A stretch of 64,000 nt of DNA, from assembly GCA_028823855.1 (NCBI GenBank), contig JAPPFL010000024.1:1-64000 (forward strand). Reading direction: 5' to 3'. Of the stretch, positions 18,254 to 27,511 are shown piece after piece. The stretch's first letter is position 1, and the number at the start of each line of letters is the position of its first letter. The notes under the pieces were generated by a model. That model ran no database searches. It was not told the origin of the DNA and saw nothing but the letters and a program-made list of their open reading frames with translations. The position numbers and the translations under genes are program-made. Source of the stretch: Albidovulum sp. GTDB taxonomy: Bacteria > Pseudomonadota > Alphaproteobacteria > Rhodobacterales > Rhodobacteraceae.

Positions 18254-19831
18254 ATGCTGAACGAGTTGATTCTCGTTAATGGCAGAATCCACACGATGGA
18301 CGATGCCAATACCGTTGTGTCATCGGTATCCATAGAGGGAGGTCGGTTTGCGGCTCTCGGCGATAACCTCAAATCGAGAGGCCCGGACGCGAGGATTGTC
18401 GACCTGCAGGGCAGAACAGCGGTACCTGGCTTGATCGACAACCATGTTCATTTCCTGCGCACCGGCCTTTTGCCCGGCCATGACATGAGAGCTCTGGAAA
18501 CGGCATTCTCGGTCGGCGAAGCGTTGTCCCTGATTAATGCGCGCGCTCGGATAGTTCCTCGAGGGGAATTGCTGAGCGCGATCGGCGGAATCCATCCTGG
18601 GCAATTCGCCGAACGCCGCTATCCCTCTTTGGAAGAGTTGGACGATGCGGCTCCCGAACACCCTGTATATCTTTCGATTTCAAATTGGGGCCCGGGCGCA
18701 ACAAATTCGCTTGCGCGCCATTTACTTCAAGAGCTAGGGGTGCCTGTCGGCAAGGACGGCATCGTAGCAAAGGGAGAGGATACCGTAGCGGCTTGGAACG
18801 CGTTGAGTTCCAAACGTACTTACTGTGATACGCTCCGCCAGACGGAAAGCCAGATGAAGTTCGCCCTCTCTATGGGTCTTACCTGCTTGTTCGATATGGG
18901 GGGCACGATACCCGCCGGCGGCTGGCTGGATCCGGCGACAGGATACGATCCGCTTTTCGAGCTAATGAGAGAAGACAGGCTGCGGATGCGAATCAGAATT
19001 TTTTTGCCCGTTCTTGACACAAGTGCCGCGCTTCCCGACCTGACGGCGCGGCTCGACAATACCTTCAATGAATTCGGAAACGATTTCGTTCGGATAGCTG
19101 GAATCGGGGAATGGCTAATCCCGGCTAAACTGCAGCGAAGGCAACCTTTGCCCGACTTTTATGCGGCTTCGGTTCGCGCCGTTGCCGAACGCGGGTGGGT
19201 ATACAGGCAGCATCTCATAACATTGGCTGAACAGAAAGAACATCTGAGAGTTTGGGAAAAAGTAAATAAAAGCGTCAAGATTGCCGGACTCCATTGGTCG
19301 ATGGACCACTGCTACGGAATGGACAAGGAGACATTGAATCGCGCGATCGACTTGGGCGTCGGAATCGGATCGCATTCGTCTCCCTATTTGGGCGACTCCC
19401 TTAAGTCGCCCGGAAACCCGCCATTCAGGATGATCATGGACAGCGGCATCGTCGCGGGTGGCGGCTCCGACGGCGCGCGAATATCGGCCATCAATCCGTG
19501 GGTGATGCTCTATTACGCGGTTACCGGAAAAAATTATGCGGGCAAACCGATCAATAGTGAGCAATCGATTAGTCGGGAGGAAGCCCTTCGCATATGGACC
19601 GCTCCTCAAGGGTGGTTCTGCCGCGAAGAAAGGAATTTGGGCGGAATCGCTGTTGGCAAGTTCGGCGACCTTTCCGTCTTAAGCGACGACTTTTTCGATG
19701 AAAGCGCGGTGCAAGATGACGACATCCGGAACATCACTTCAGTATTGACGGTTGTCGGCGGAAAAATCGCCCACGACGCCGGACTGCTTCGGACTAGAGA
19801 CGCGGAAGCCCGGAAGGCGCCATCGATTTGA
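18254..19831 (+). CDS. YtcJ-like amidohydrolase (N-substituted formamide deformylase/exoenzyme family 3)
   Basis: A 525-residue amidohydrolase with the Amidohydro_3 layout. The N-terminal beta strand reads L-I-L-V-N-G-R-I-H-T-M-D, metal ligands sit in D-N-H-V-H (about 62-66), further His residues lie in R-Q-H-L and M-D-H-C-Y-G, and there is an Asp in G-G-G-S-D-G-A-R. Family members hydrolyse formamides or act as secondary amidases; the substrate here is unknown. There are 68 bases between the binding-protein stop and this start, so the two are likely one operon and the transported molecule is the likely substrate. Confidence 0.85.
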   Translation: MLNELILVNGRIHTMDDANTVVSSVSIEGGRFAALGDNLKSRGPDARIVDLQGRTAVPGLIDNHVHFLRTGLLPGHDMRALETAFSVGEALSLINARARIVPRGELLSAIGGIHPGQFAERRYPSLEELDDAAPEHPVYLSISNWGPGATNSLARHLLQELGVPVGKDGIVAKGEDTVAAWNALSSKRTYCDTLRQTESQMKFALSMGLTCLFDMGGTIPAGGWLDPATGYDPLFELMREDRLRMRIRIFLPVLDTSAALPDLTARLDNTFNEFGNDFVRIAGIGEWLIPAKLQRRQPLPDFYAASVRAVAERGWVYRQHLITLAEQKEHLRVWEKVNKSVKIAGLHWSMDHCYGMDKETLNRAIDLGVGIGSHSSPYLGDSLKSPGNPPFRMIMDSGIVAGGGSDGARISAINPWVMLYYAVTGKNYAGKPINSEQSISREEALRIWTAPQGWFCREERNLGGIAVGKFGDLSVLSDDFFDESAVQDDDIRNITSVLTVVGGKIAHDAGLLRTRDAEARKAPSI

Positions 19832-19871
19832 AATTGTCGGCGGCCTGAAAACAGCATCGAAACGCTAAAAA

Positions 19872-20771
19872 TCAAACGGTACTCGCCTTAACATCGGTGA
19901 TAGCCCGCAGGCTGTCGCCAATCATGTTCAGCGACAGAATCGTTAAGAACATAACTGCTGCCGGAACCAGCGTTACGTGCGGTGCCCTAGAGATGTCTTC
20001 AAATCCGTCGGCGATCATTTTGCCCCAGGACGGCGTAGGGGGAGGAAACCCGACGCCGAGAAAAGCGAGCGCACCCTCGATGATGATGACAATCGACATG
20101 CCGAATAACACTAGCGAGAGCATCGGCACGATTACGTTCGGAAGCAATTCCCTAACCATGATGCGGAGGCTCGACGCGCCTTGGGCTTGCGCCGCCAATA
20201 TGAACTCGCGCTCAGAAAAAAGGATTGTGTTGGCCCTTGCGACCCGGACCTCGGCGGGAATTCCGAAAAAGGCAAGAGCCAATATCATAACAGGAAGACT
20301 GGCACCCAGAAAAAACAGTATGACCATGACTCCCACGATATTTGGAAAAGCAAGAATCGAGTCGACAAAAACGCTAACAGCGGTATCGACGCGACCCCGG
20401 AAGTATCCTGCCGGCAAGCCAAGCGCGAGTCCGGCGATCAGACTCAGAAAGGGAGCCGTAAATGCCAGTACCAAGGAAATTCGCGCGCCGTAAATTGCGC
20501 GCGATAGCATATCGCGTCCGACTGCATCCGTCCCAAGAAGATGCCCGTCGGAGAATATCGGCAAGAACAAGTTGTCGAGGTCTGTGGTCAGCGGATCATC
20601 AATCGGTAGAACGTTGGCAAATATCGCAAACAGACAGATCACGAGCAGCCAGCCGAAACCAAACCAGAACAAGCGGCCGATGCGCGCCCACCATGGTAGC
20701 GACGCATCCCTCTTTTCTTTCGCGCCATAGTTGCGGGCTTTGCGCAATATGTCTCGATAGAATTCAATCAA
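19872..20771 (-). CDS. Dipeptide-type ABC transporter permease DppC-like
   Basis: A 299-residue inner-membrane protein with an N-terminal OppC_N segment and about six hydrophobic helices. The ATPase-contact loop is A-Q-A-Q-G-A-S-S-L-R-I-M-V-R-E-L-L-P-N. The start is a TTG three bases after the dppB-like stop, so translation is coupled. The gene converges with the amidohydrolase gene, with 40 bases between the two stops. Confidence 0.93.
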   Translation of the reverse strand: MIEFYRDILRKARNYGAKEKRDASLPWWARIGRLFWFGFGWLLVICLFAIFANVLPIDDPLTTDLDNLFLPIFSDGHLLGTDAVGRDMLSRAIYGARISLVLAFTAPFLSLIAGLALGLPAGYFRGRVDTAVSVFVDSILAFPNIVGVMVILFFLGASLPVMILALAFFGIPAEVRVARANTILFSEREFILAAQAQGASSLRIMVRELLPNVIVPMLSLVLFGMSIVIIIEGALAFLGVGFPPPTPSWGKMIADGFEDISRAPHVTLVPAAVMFLTILSLNMIGDSLRAITDVKASTV

Positions 20772-20774
20772 CTT

Positions 20775-21737
20775 CTAAACGGTCTCTCTTCGCCGACCTA
20801 CCCGAGGATCCAGAACCGCGTAGAGAATATCAACAATCAAATTGATCGCAACATAAGCTACGGCGGAAAAAGTAACGATTGCCTGAACAACCAGTACATC
20901 TCGAGCATCTATGGCATCAATCAGCAATTTGCCGATTCCGGGCAGAGCAAATATATTTTCGACAATTACCAATCCACTGATAAGCCTACCGACTTGCAAC
21001 CCGAGCACCGTAATCAGCGTGAACAGGGATGGCCGTAGGGCGTGCCGAAAAAGAATGTAGCTCGTTGACAGGCCTTTTGCCCTGGCTAGCGCAATGTAGT
21101 CTTCCTGAAGTGTCGTAATCATGTCAACGCGCAGTACCCGGAGAAAGATTGGAACCTCGCTCAGGCCGATTGCCAGCATTGGAAGTATAAAATACTTCAT
21201 GTTGGCCCAAAGTCCCATGAACATCGGCGCATGCCCGGCGGCTGGGAGGAGATCCAAAACAACGGCGAAAACCCAGACAAACAAAATGGAAGTTACAAAG
21301 GGCGGAGTGGCAACGATTCCGAACGCCGCGCCCGAAATCCAGCGGTCAATTGATCGGTTGCTTTTGTAGGCGCAGAGAATGCCTAGCGGGACTGCCGCCA
21401 AAAGGGCAAAGACCAGCGACATGGACATTAGCTGAACGGTTACAGGGATCCGCTGTACCAAAAGGTCGCTGATTTTTTTGCCAGTGATGTAGGAACGTCC
21501 CAAGTCGCCTTGAACAAGTTCGCCCAGCCAAACGGCATAGCGAACGAGAAGGGGTTTATCGAGTCCGAGATCAACCATGATTTGGCGGCGCAATTCCGGA
21601 TCATTCGCGGCCTCGTCGTCGGCAAGGATCGTGTCCACAACATCGCCCGGTAGGACGTTTACGAGCACGAAGCTGGCAAATGTAACGAGAAAGAACACGG
21701 GAATTAGGTGCAGCAGCCGTTTGCGAAGATATGCCAT
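20775..21737 (-). CDS. Dipeptide-type ABC transporter permease DppB-like
   Basis: A 320-residue permease with six predicted membrane helices. It starts Y-L-R-K-R-L-L-H-L-I-P-V-F-F and has the family contact loop A-R-A-K-G-L-S-T-S-Y-I-L-F-R-H-A-L-R-P. AAGGAGG lies upstream of the ATG. It forms the channel with the DppC-like protein. A 440-base gap separates it from the ATPase genes upstream, which is unusual for this operon type. Confidence 0.93.
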   Translation of the reverse strand: MAYLRKRLLHLIPVFFLVTFASFVLVNVLPGDVVDTILADDEAANDPELRRQIMVDLGLDKPLLVRYAVWLGELVQGDLGRSYITGKKISDLLVQRIPVTVQLMSMSLVFALLAAVPLGILCAYKSNRSIDRWISGAAFGIVATPPFVTSILFVWVFAVVLDLLPAAGHAPMFMGLWANMKYFILPMLAIGLSEVPIFLRVLRVDMITTLQEDYIALARAKGLSTSYILFRHALRPSLFTLITVLGLQVGRLISGLVIVENIFALPGIGKLLIDAIDARDVLVVQAIVTFSAVAYVAINLIVDILYAVLDPRVGRRRETV

Positions 21738-22177
21738 GGATGCAGCTACCTCCTTTTGTCCCGAGCAATGCCCCGGCGCCTGTTAGTCGAATAATTGACC
21801 CGCGGCGACGGTGCTGAAACGCTCCGGATCGAAGCCAAGAAGCAATTTGATCCAATGGGAGACATCAAACGTTCCTGAACGATCCGAACTCCGCGCTTAA
21901 ACGCGCGAAGTCGTCGATTGAAGGCTTGGTCGTTGCGAAAAGGCAGGTAGAGCGGAGATCGGTCGATTGTTCGCTTCTTCGAAGCGACGGGCAAGTCGCA
22001 TTCGCTTCGAATGTTTGACTCTCAATGCTAGGGGCGGCCGTCCAGAATACTCCTTTCGCTTCCGCATTGGATCGGTCGTCGCTACGAAGCGCAGCGCCGC
22101 TCGCGGTCTCGGCTGAATTCGCATAGCGAATGGCTGCTTGTGCGCAAAACCTATTCCGAATCCTTCGCGAAACCATC
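21738..22177 (-). other. 440-base gap inside the dipeptide transporter gene set
   Basis: Lies between the DppF-like stop and the DppB-like start. Short frames on the minus strand show no recognisable domain. A decayed gene or an internal promoter are both possible. Confidence 0.4.
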
Positions 22178-23143
22178 TTACTGCGACAGTGGAAAATGGC
22201 AGGAAACAAAATGCCGGTCTTCGATTTGCTTCAATTTCGGTTCCTCGGTCGTGCACTTTCTTTGGGCGAATCGGCAACGCGTATGAAAGCGGCATCCTGT
22301 CGGCGGATTGAGAGGGGACGGAACATCGCCTCCTAGGACTGACATTTCGCGCCGGTTGGACGGGACCGTTTCAATGGCAGGTATAGCCGAGATTAGTCCC
22401 GCAGTATAAGGATGCGCCGGCACGTCGTATATTCGATTGGAATCGGCAAGTTCGCAGAGTTTCCCTAGGTACATGACCGCTATCCGGTCACTGACATTCT
22501 TTACAACCGCCAGATCGTGGCTGATGAACAAGACAGTCAAACCGTAACGCGCTTTCATGTCTTCCAAGAGATTAAGAATTTGCGCTTGGACCGAAACGTC
22601 AAGCGCGGACACGGGCTCATCGCAAACGACAAGCTTCGGCTGCAGAATCAATGCGCGCGCTATGCATATCCGTTGGCACTGACCTCCGGAGAATTGGTGA
22701 GGTCGGCGTTCCATGCTGATTTCGGGATCTACTCCGACGGCGTTCAAAACCTCGCGAACTTTCGCTTCGCGTTCACGCGAAGTCCCGATTCCTGCAATTG
22801 CCATTGGTTCCGCGACGATGTCCTTGACCTTGCGGCGCGGATTTAAGGACGATACCGGATCCTGGAAAATGATCTGCAACCGGCGACGAATTTTGCGCAT
22901 GTCCCTTTGCGAGATGCCCGTAAGATCAATATTTTCGAAGAACACCTTGCCAAAGGTTGGCCTTGGAAGTTGCAATATCGCTCTGCCGGTCGTTGATTTT
23001 CCGCATCCGGATTCGCCTACGAGCCCGAGAGTCTCGCCGTCGGCTAGATCGAAACTAATGTCTTGAATCGCTGCGAAACGCCCGAACTCGGTGGCATACT
23101 CGACCGAGATATTTTTTACCGACAGGATCGGACTGTTGTTCAC
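22178..23143 (-). CDS. Dipeptide-type ABC transporter ATP-binding protein DppF-like
   Basis: A 321-residue ATPase. Walker A is G-E-S-G-C-G-K-S-T, the signature F-S-G-G-Q-C-Q-R, Walker B V-V-C-D-E-P-V-S-A-L-D, and the C-terminal oligopeptide-type region has C-R-F-H-T-R-C with Cys residues that may bind an iron-sulfur cluster. The start is the GTG overlapping the TGA of the DppD-like gene (GTGA). A longer open frame upstream is only the overlap with that gene. Note that the signature carries Cys instead of the usual second Gln/Arg (GGQCQR). Confidence 0.92.
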   Translation of the reverse strand: MNNSPILSVKNISVEYATEFGRFAAIQDISFDLADGETLGLVGESGCGKSTTGRAILQLPRPTFGKVFFENIDLTGISQRDMRKIRRRLQIIFQDPVSSLNPRRKVKDIVAEPMAIAGIGTSREREAKVREVLNAVGVDPEISMERRPHQFSGGQCQRICIARALILQPKLVVCDEPVSALDVSVQAQILNLLEDMKARYGLTVLFISHDLAVVKNVSDRIAVMYLGKLCELADSNRIYDVPAHPYTAGLISAIPAIETVPSNRREMSVLGGDVPSPLNPPTGCRFHTRCRFAQRKCTTEEPKLKQIEDRHFVSCHFPLSQ

Positions 23144-24168
23144 GTCCGCGACTCCCCATCTCCAAGCGGGTGCCAGCACGCGAAATAGTGGTCCGACTCG
23201 TAATCTGCGACCAGATTCGGCATGCTTACGCGACAGTCGTGCTGAGCATAATCGCATCGCTCGTGGAAACGGCATCCCTTCGGAACCATTAAAAGATTGG
23301 GAGGAAGTCCAGGTATGGAATAAAGTCGCGTATGCGGAGGAGCCGACAATACGGGCACCGATTTTATCAGCGCTTCAGTATAGGGCATGCGAGGTCTCTT
23401 GAGCAGTTTGCCGGTTTCGCAACGCTCGACAAACTGGCCGGCGTACATAACCGCAACCTCGTCGGCATACTCGGCGACGATTCCCAGGTCATGGGTGATG
23501 AGAATAATCGCCATGTTTCGTTGGCGCTGTAGTTGCTGCAAGAGATCCAGAATCTGCCCCTGAATCGTTACGTCCAATGCCGTCGTGGGTTCATCGGCGA
23601 TCAGCAGTTTCGGATCCCCGGCAAGCGCGATAGCGATCGCAATACGCTGCCGCATGCCGCCGGACAAATGCATCGGATAGTTTCGCAGCTGCCGTTCCGG
23701 GTCCGGTATGCCGACGGCGTTCAACAGCTCAACAACTCTTACTCGGGCGGAGCGCTTCGAATATCCGCGGCGACGCGTCAACACTTCTGTCAACTGGGAG
23801 CCGATTTTCATTACCGGGTTCAAAGAAGACATCGGGTCTTGGAAAACCATTGCGATTTCACGTCCCCGCATGTCGCGCATTTCGCTCGAAGAGAGCCCGC
23901 TCAGATCGCGGCCTTCAAATATGACTTTGCCGCTATATTTGACGGATCCGTCGCGAGGCAGGATATCGATGATTGAACGGGACAACACGCTCTTGCCCGA
24001 ACCGGATTCTCCAACAATGCCCAGCATGCGCCCTCGTTCGAGCGAAAAGGAGATTCCGTCTACGGCACGAGCGATTCCTCGGGGCGTATTGAAGTGAGTA
24101 CGTAGATTGACGACTTCCAGGAGCGGCGGTGGCTTTGGCGCAACTTGCTCCAAGCTAAGATTATTCAT
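23140..24168 (-). CDS. Dipeptide-type ABC transporter ATP-binding protein DppD-like
   Basis: A 342-residue ATPase partner of the DppF-like protein. It shows Walker A G-E-S-G-S-G-K-S-V, signature L-S-G-G-M-R-Q-R, Walker B L-L-I-A-D-E-P-T-T-A-L-D and the C-terminal G-C-R-F-H-E-R-C-D-Y-A-Q cysteine region of this family. The ATG at 24168 fits homologue length better than an open extension of 18 codons, although no strong ribosome binding site is visible. It is first of the leftward transporter genes. Confidence 0.92.
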   Translation of the reverse strand: MNNLSLEQVAPKPPPLLEVVNLRTHFNTPRGIARAVDGISFSLERGRMLGIVGESGSGKSVLSRSIIDILPRDGSVKYSGKVIFEGRDLSGLSSSEMRDMRGREIAMVFQDPMSSLNPVMKIGSQLTEVLTRRRGYSKRSARVRVVELLNAVGIPDPERQLRNYPMHLSGGMRQRIAIAIALAGDPKLLIADEPTTALDVTIQGQILDLLQQLQRQRNMAIILITHDLGIVAEYADEVAVMYAGQFVERCETGKLLKRPRMPYTEALIKSVPVLSAPPHTRLYSIPGLPPNLLMVPKGCRFHERCDYAQHDCRVSMPNLVADYESDHYFACWHPLGDGESRT

Positions 24169-24959
24169 CGAATAGGTGCCCAATCGAAGAAAGCGCGGGC
24201 GATGATTTTGGGAGCAGGGCACGAACTACAGAAGTTGGCGCATTTGCTTCCTCGGCGGACCTTGGAATCTGCTCCGGGATATGTTTGCCGAATCCAATTG
24301 ATCCGTGTGCAGTTCCATTCTGTTCAAGCTTGCGCCTTTGTTGGCAGGCGCGCGAAATCCGTAAATCGCTAGACATGCAGTAGCGATAATAGTCCAAAAT
24401 TAGGATTCTCCCTCCATTTTCTGCGTTGAGTATACGGTATCGGAGGAATTGTTCCGGCGTATTTCCGAAATTTGGTCAATCAAGAGAATTGAAAGCGAAT
24501 CGGAATTTGGAAGGAAGACATTCGCTGCGACCGAACGCGCCCCCGGTTTCACTCTGGTCCATATCCGATTTTGCGTGAATATCCTCCCCCATCGCTCGCC
24601 CGAAACTGTCGCGATGCAAGAACCGCAAAAGGAGTCGCGACGTTCGTCTGAAACCTAGTTCCTAAGAGGAGCCGACGCAATGTGAAATTAAGGGATTGCC
24701 CGGCCGGAAAAGCAAGCGAGCCGAAGTCCGCGTCGATTGCATTTGCAGTCTTCGGATTGCTACTATCCTCCGGTTCTCGGGTTCAGAGGCTACCTATTCT
24801 TCGCAGACTCGGTTTGAACCGCTAATTCGATTGCAATTGTGCGAACGAACGAGGAGTTGAGCCAATTTATCCCATTTTCCAGGCATTTGCATCGCGGCCA
24901 ACTGGATAGTGCCAAATCAGGTTGAAGACCACGCACCGCATTTAAATCGACTCCTCAAT
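24169..24959 (+). other. 790-base intergenic stretch, no gene seen
   Basis: Lies upstream of the leftward dipeptide transporter genes and next to the IS630 remnant. No supported open frame. It should contain the promoter for the transporter ATPase genes. Confidence 0.4.
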
Positions 24960-25904
24960 TCGAAAAGTCTGCCCATTCTCTGGTCATGGCCGAGCCGATC
25001 CGGTCGGAACGCCCGGCAAACCCGGTCCACGCCTCGATCACGGCTTCGCGGACTTCCTCGACGGCGTCGAACACCCTGTTCGCCAGCTTGCAGGATTTCA
25101 GATGGACGAAGACGTTCTCCAACGAGTTCAGCTCCGGGATGTAGGGAGGAAGACGCAGAAGCGACGCGCCCTTCGGAATCTCGAGGTCCTTAGAGCGGTG
25201 TCATCCGGCTCCAGCGGGCACGACGATGGCGTGGCCCTCCTCGTGAACCTTTCCTGCGATGTCGGCGAGATGGCGGTTCATCTGCCCGGTTTTGGCCCGG
25301 TCGCGGGCAAGCCCGGCCGCGGGCAAGCCCGGCCGCGGTTCCGCGCTTCGGGCAGGCGGCGCAAAACAGGCAGCGATAGCCGTAGCGGTGGTTGCGCTCG
25401 ACGCGGGGTCGCGTTTCCTTGCGGGCCCGGAGCGTCGGGACTCAACATTGCCGTTCGCTTAACAATTTCCTGGAACCAGGTCTCCGCCTTGCCGGGATCG
25501 ACGCCCCTACGCTCCGTCTCCATGGCCGGCTCCCTGAATTCCCGGCGGAATTCCTCCCGGGCGGCAGGGTCTGGACTTCGGATGGAAGGGGAGGGAGAGG
25601 GGTACCTGAAGCCCGGGCGGCGGACAATCCCGCGCACGCCCTCCAGCGCGGCCCGCGCTTCCTCCGAGGGGCTTGCCGTGAGGCCGTCCTGCGCCGCCTT
25701 GTTGAAGCGGGCGACCCAGTCGCGGATCGTCTTGCGGTCGATGCCCTGGGCCATGGCCGCCTCCCGACGCGTCGCAAAACCTTTCGAATTTGGTTTCTCG
25801 TACCCAAAAGGAATTTGACTCGTCTGCTGGCGGCTACCTTCGTACGTAGATCTCCAGGCGATTGAGCCATCAAATCGTTCCGCGCCGGCTGTTGCTGAGA
25901 GCAT
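24960..25904 (-). mobile_element. Broken IS630-family transposase
   Basis: Reading leftward, the first part holds the IS630 helix-turn-helix (G-I-D-R-K-T-I-R-D-W-V-A-R-F-N). About 600 bases on, the DDE C-terminal half reads M-N-R-H-L-A-D-I ... G-A-G-stop-H-R-S-K ... L-P-P-Y-I-P-E-L-N-S-L-E-N-V, where TGA replaces the Trp of G-W-H-R-S-K. The middle has lost its frame and contains a duplicated 16-bp unit near 25306-25337. No terminal repeats were identified. The G+C content is clearly above that of the flanks. Confidence 0.7.
25306..25337 (+). repeat. Tandem duplication of a 16-bp unit inside the transposase
   Basis: The unit GCGGGCAAGCCCGGCC occurs twice head to tail. It adds bases inside the IS630 remnant and probably helped destroy its frame. 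Confidence 0.6.
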
Positions 25905-26266
25905 CCGGTTCTACGCGGCTATCCCCGCCTTGCTGCGCCCGCGCGATGGGTATTGGCTAGTCAGCTTGGTTCCAACAACATTTGCGCGCATGGACTGCGG
26001 AAAACGAATGAAGAATGCATCGCCGATTTCTCGTAGGAACGTTTGTAGACTACTGCGGCCTTTGTTGCGACGCGATCCGTTTGTCGGGCGCATATTCTGC
26101 GCCGCGCGAAAGAACATATGGCAAATGACGGAAAATGGGCAATGCTTCGAATTTTCGCGCCCGTGTTCGGCGGTCGCGGAGCTAGTCTTCCGGTCCCAAG
26201 GCGCATTGAATTCTCCGATCAATTGTCTTTCCCTAAACCCTTCGACTTGAGAGCACGTTTCTCACT
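25905..26266 (+). other. Intergenic stretch between IS630 remnant and dioxygenase pseudogene
   Basis: About 360 bases with no supported gene. Confidence 0.4.
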
Positions 26267-27100
26267 ATGCGTACCGCTACGAAAGAGAATATCACCGGAG
26301 TCTTATTGAGCTATTTCGGAGAGGACTCGGATCCTCGCCTCCTCGAGACAATTCAGCGCCTCGCGTTTCATCACCGCGCTTTCGCCATGGAAGTGGACTT
26401 GTGCCGCAAAGCGTAGGGCAAAGGAATCGAGTTCATAGAGCGGGCCGATGTAGTTTGTCCGACGATGTGCGCAACGAATGCATCCTCCATCAAGACGTGA
26501 ACGGTTTCTTGCCGCACGTCGGCGTGATTGACTCGGTTCTGGAAGGTACGGCTTCAAGCGTCCTAGGCCGGTTCCACATCCCGGAAGCGTCGACGTTTCC
26601 GTTAGGCGGCGATGCGAAGCGTGATTTCGAAGGCCGGGTGCCCTAGGCCAAGGGCAGCGTAACAGATCCAAGCGACAACCCGATCGACGGCGCTAAATTG
26701 GATATTGGGGAGACCGCGCCGAACGGGCCACGATCCAGCCGGGATGCCGAGCGGGACATTCACTCTTTCCAGGGTTGCCAGGCCACCGGTTCCGACGGAC
26801 GGCAAGCCGAGTAGATCCTTCATGCAACGGACCAACATCCTTGCCGATCCTCACGCCTCCACAACTTTGTGAAGGCCGAAGGATATCGTCCGCTCGCAAC
26901 CGAGATTTTCTCCGATGACGGCTTCAATTTGAACGAGGATTCGGTATTCGGTGTCAGTTTAGACTCTGTCATGACGTGCACTGAGCACATGTTGGACGAA
27001 TTTCCCGAAATTTTCGTCCTCACCGCTAAAGTAGCGGTGCTCTTTTTCCGTGCCGAATTCGATCTACTGCATGTACCTTTACCGGTTTTGCGCAGCGAAT
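26267..27100 (+). pseudogene. Broken intradiol ring-cleavage dioxygenase (hydroxyquinol/catechol 1,2-dioxygenase type)
   Basis: The N-terminus (M-R-T-A-T-K-E-N-I-T ... D-P-R-L-L-E-T-I-Q) is in one frame up to a TAG at about 26414. Another frame then continues with S-D-D-V-R-N-E-C-I-L-H-Q-D, T-A-S-S-V-L-G-R-F-H-I-P-E-A, G-S-V-T-D-P-S-D-N-P-I-D-G-A-K-L-D and E-G-Y-R-P-L-A-T-E-I-F-S-D-D, interrupted by TAG at about 26644 and 26812. The first iron Tyr region (P-N-G-x-Y) reads P-N-G-P, the second Tyr region is deleted, and the R-P-A-H-x-H motif has become R-S-S-R-L-H. No activity is possible. An intact enzyme would cleave hydroxyquinol or catechol between the hydroxyl groups. Confidence 0.75.
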
Positions 27101-27511
27101 TTGAACCGGGGAGTCGGCAGGACTTACCTGAATGTCTCTTGGAGTATCGCGGAAAATTTGCGTGTTTGCGTTCAGGGGGCTCGCGATGGCGAGTATTCCG
27201 GCACAATTGTCGCAATGGCTCCAGCCCATCGCCAGGATTTCCTATTCGGCGCGCTCGCATGCCGCTATGGAATTCGACTTGGCCGACGAAATCGCTTTGC
27301 AAATATTATGCCAATGCCTGAGGCCCCAATTGTTGTGCGAAACGAAAATCGATCAATTCTCGAATCTCCTAGGAGCGCAATTCGTCTGTCAATCGGACAC
27401 CGACTTCTAAATTGTAAATACTTGGCGAGTCTTGGATCTGACGCACGACAATTTTGGGGTCGATATTAATTTCGCAGTCGGTTTCACCGATCAGAAACGG
27501 GGAGTAAATTA
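27101..27511 (+). other. Intergenic stretch, no gene seen
   Basis: Open frames here have no recognisable domain. It may be the decayed end of the dioxygenase gene plus spacer. Confidence 0.35.
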
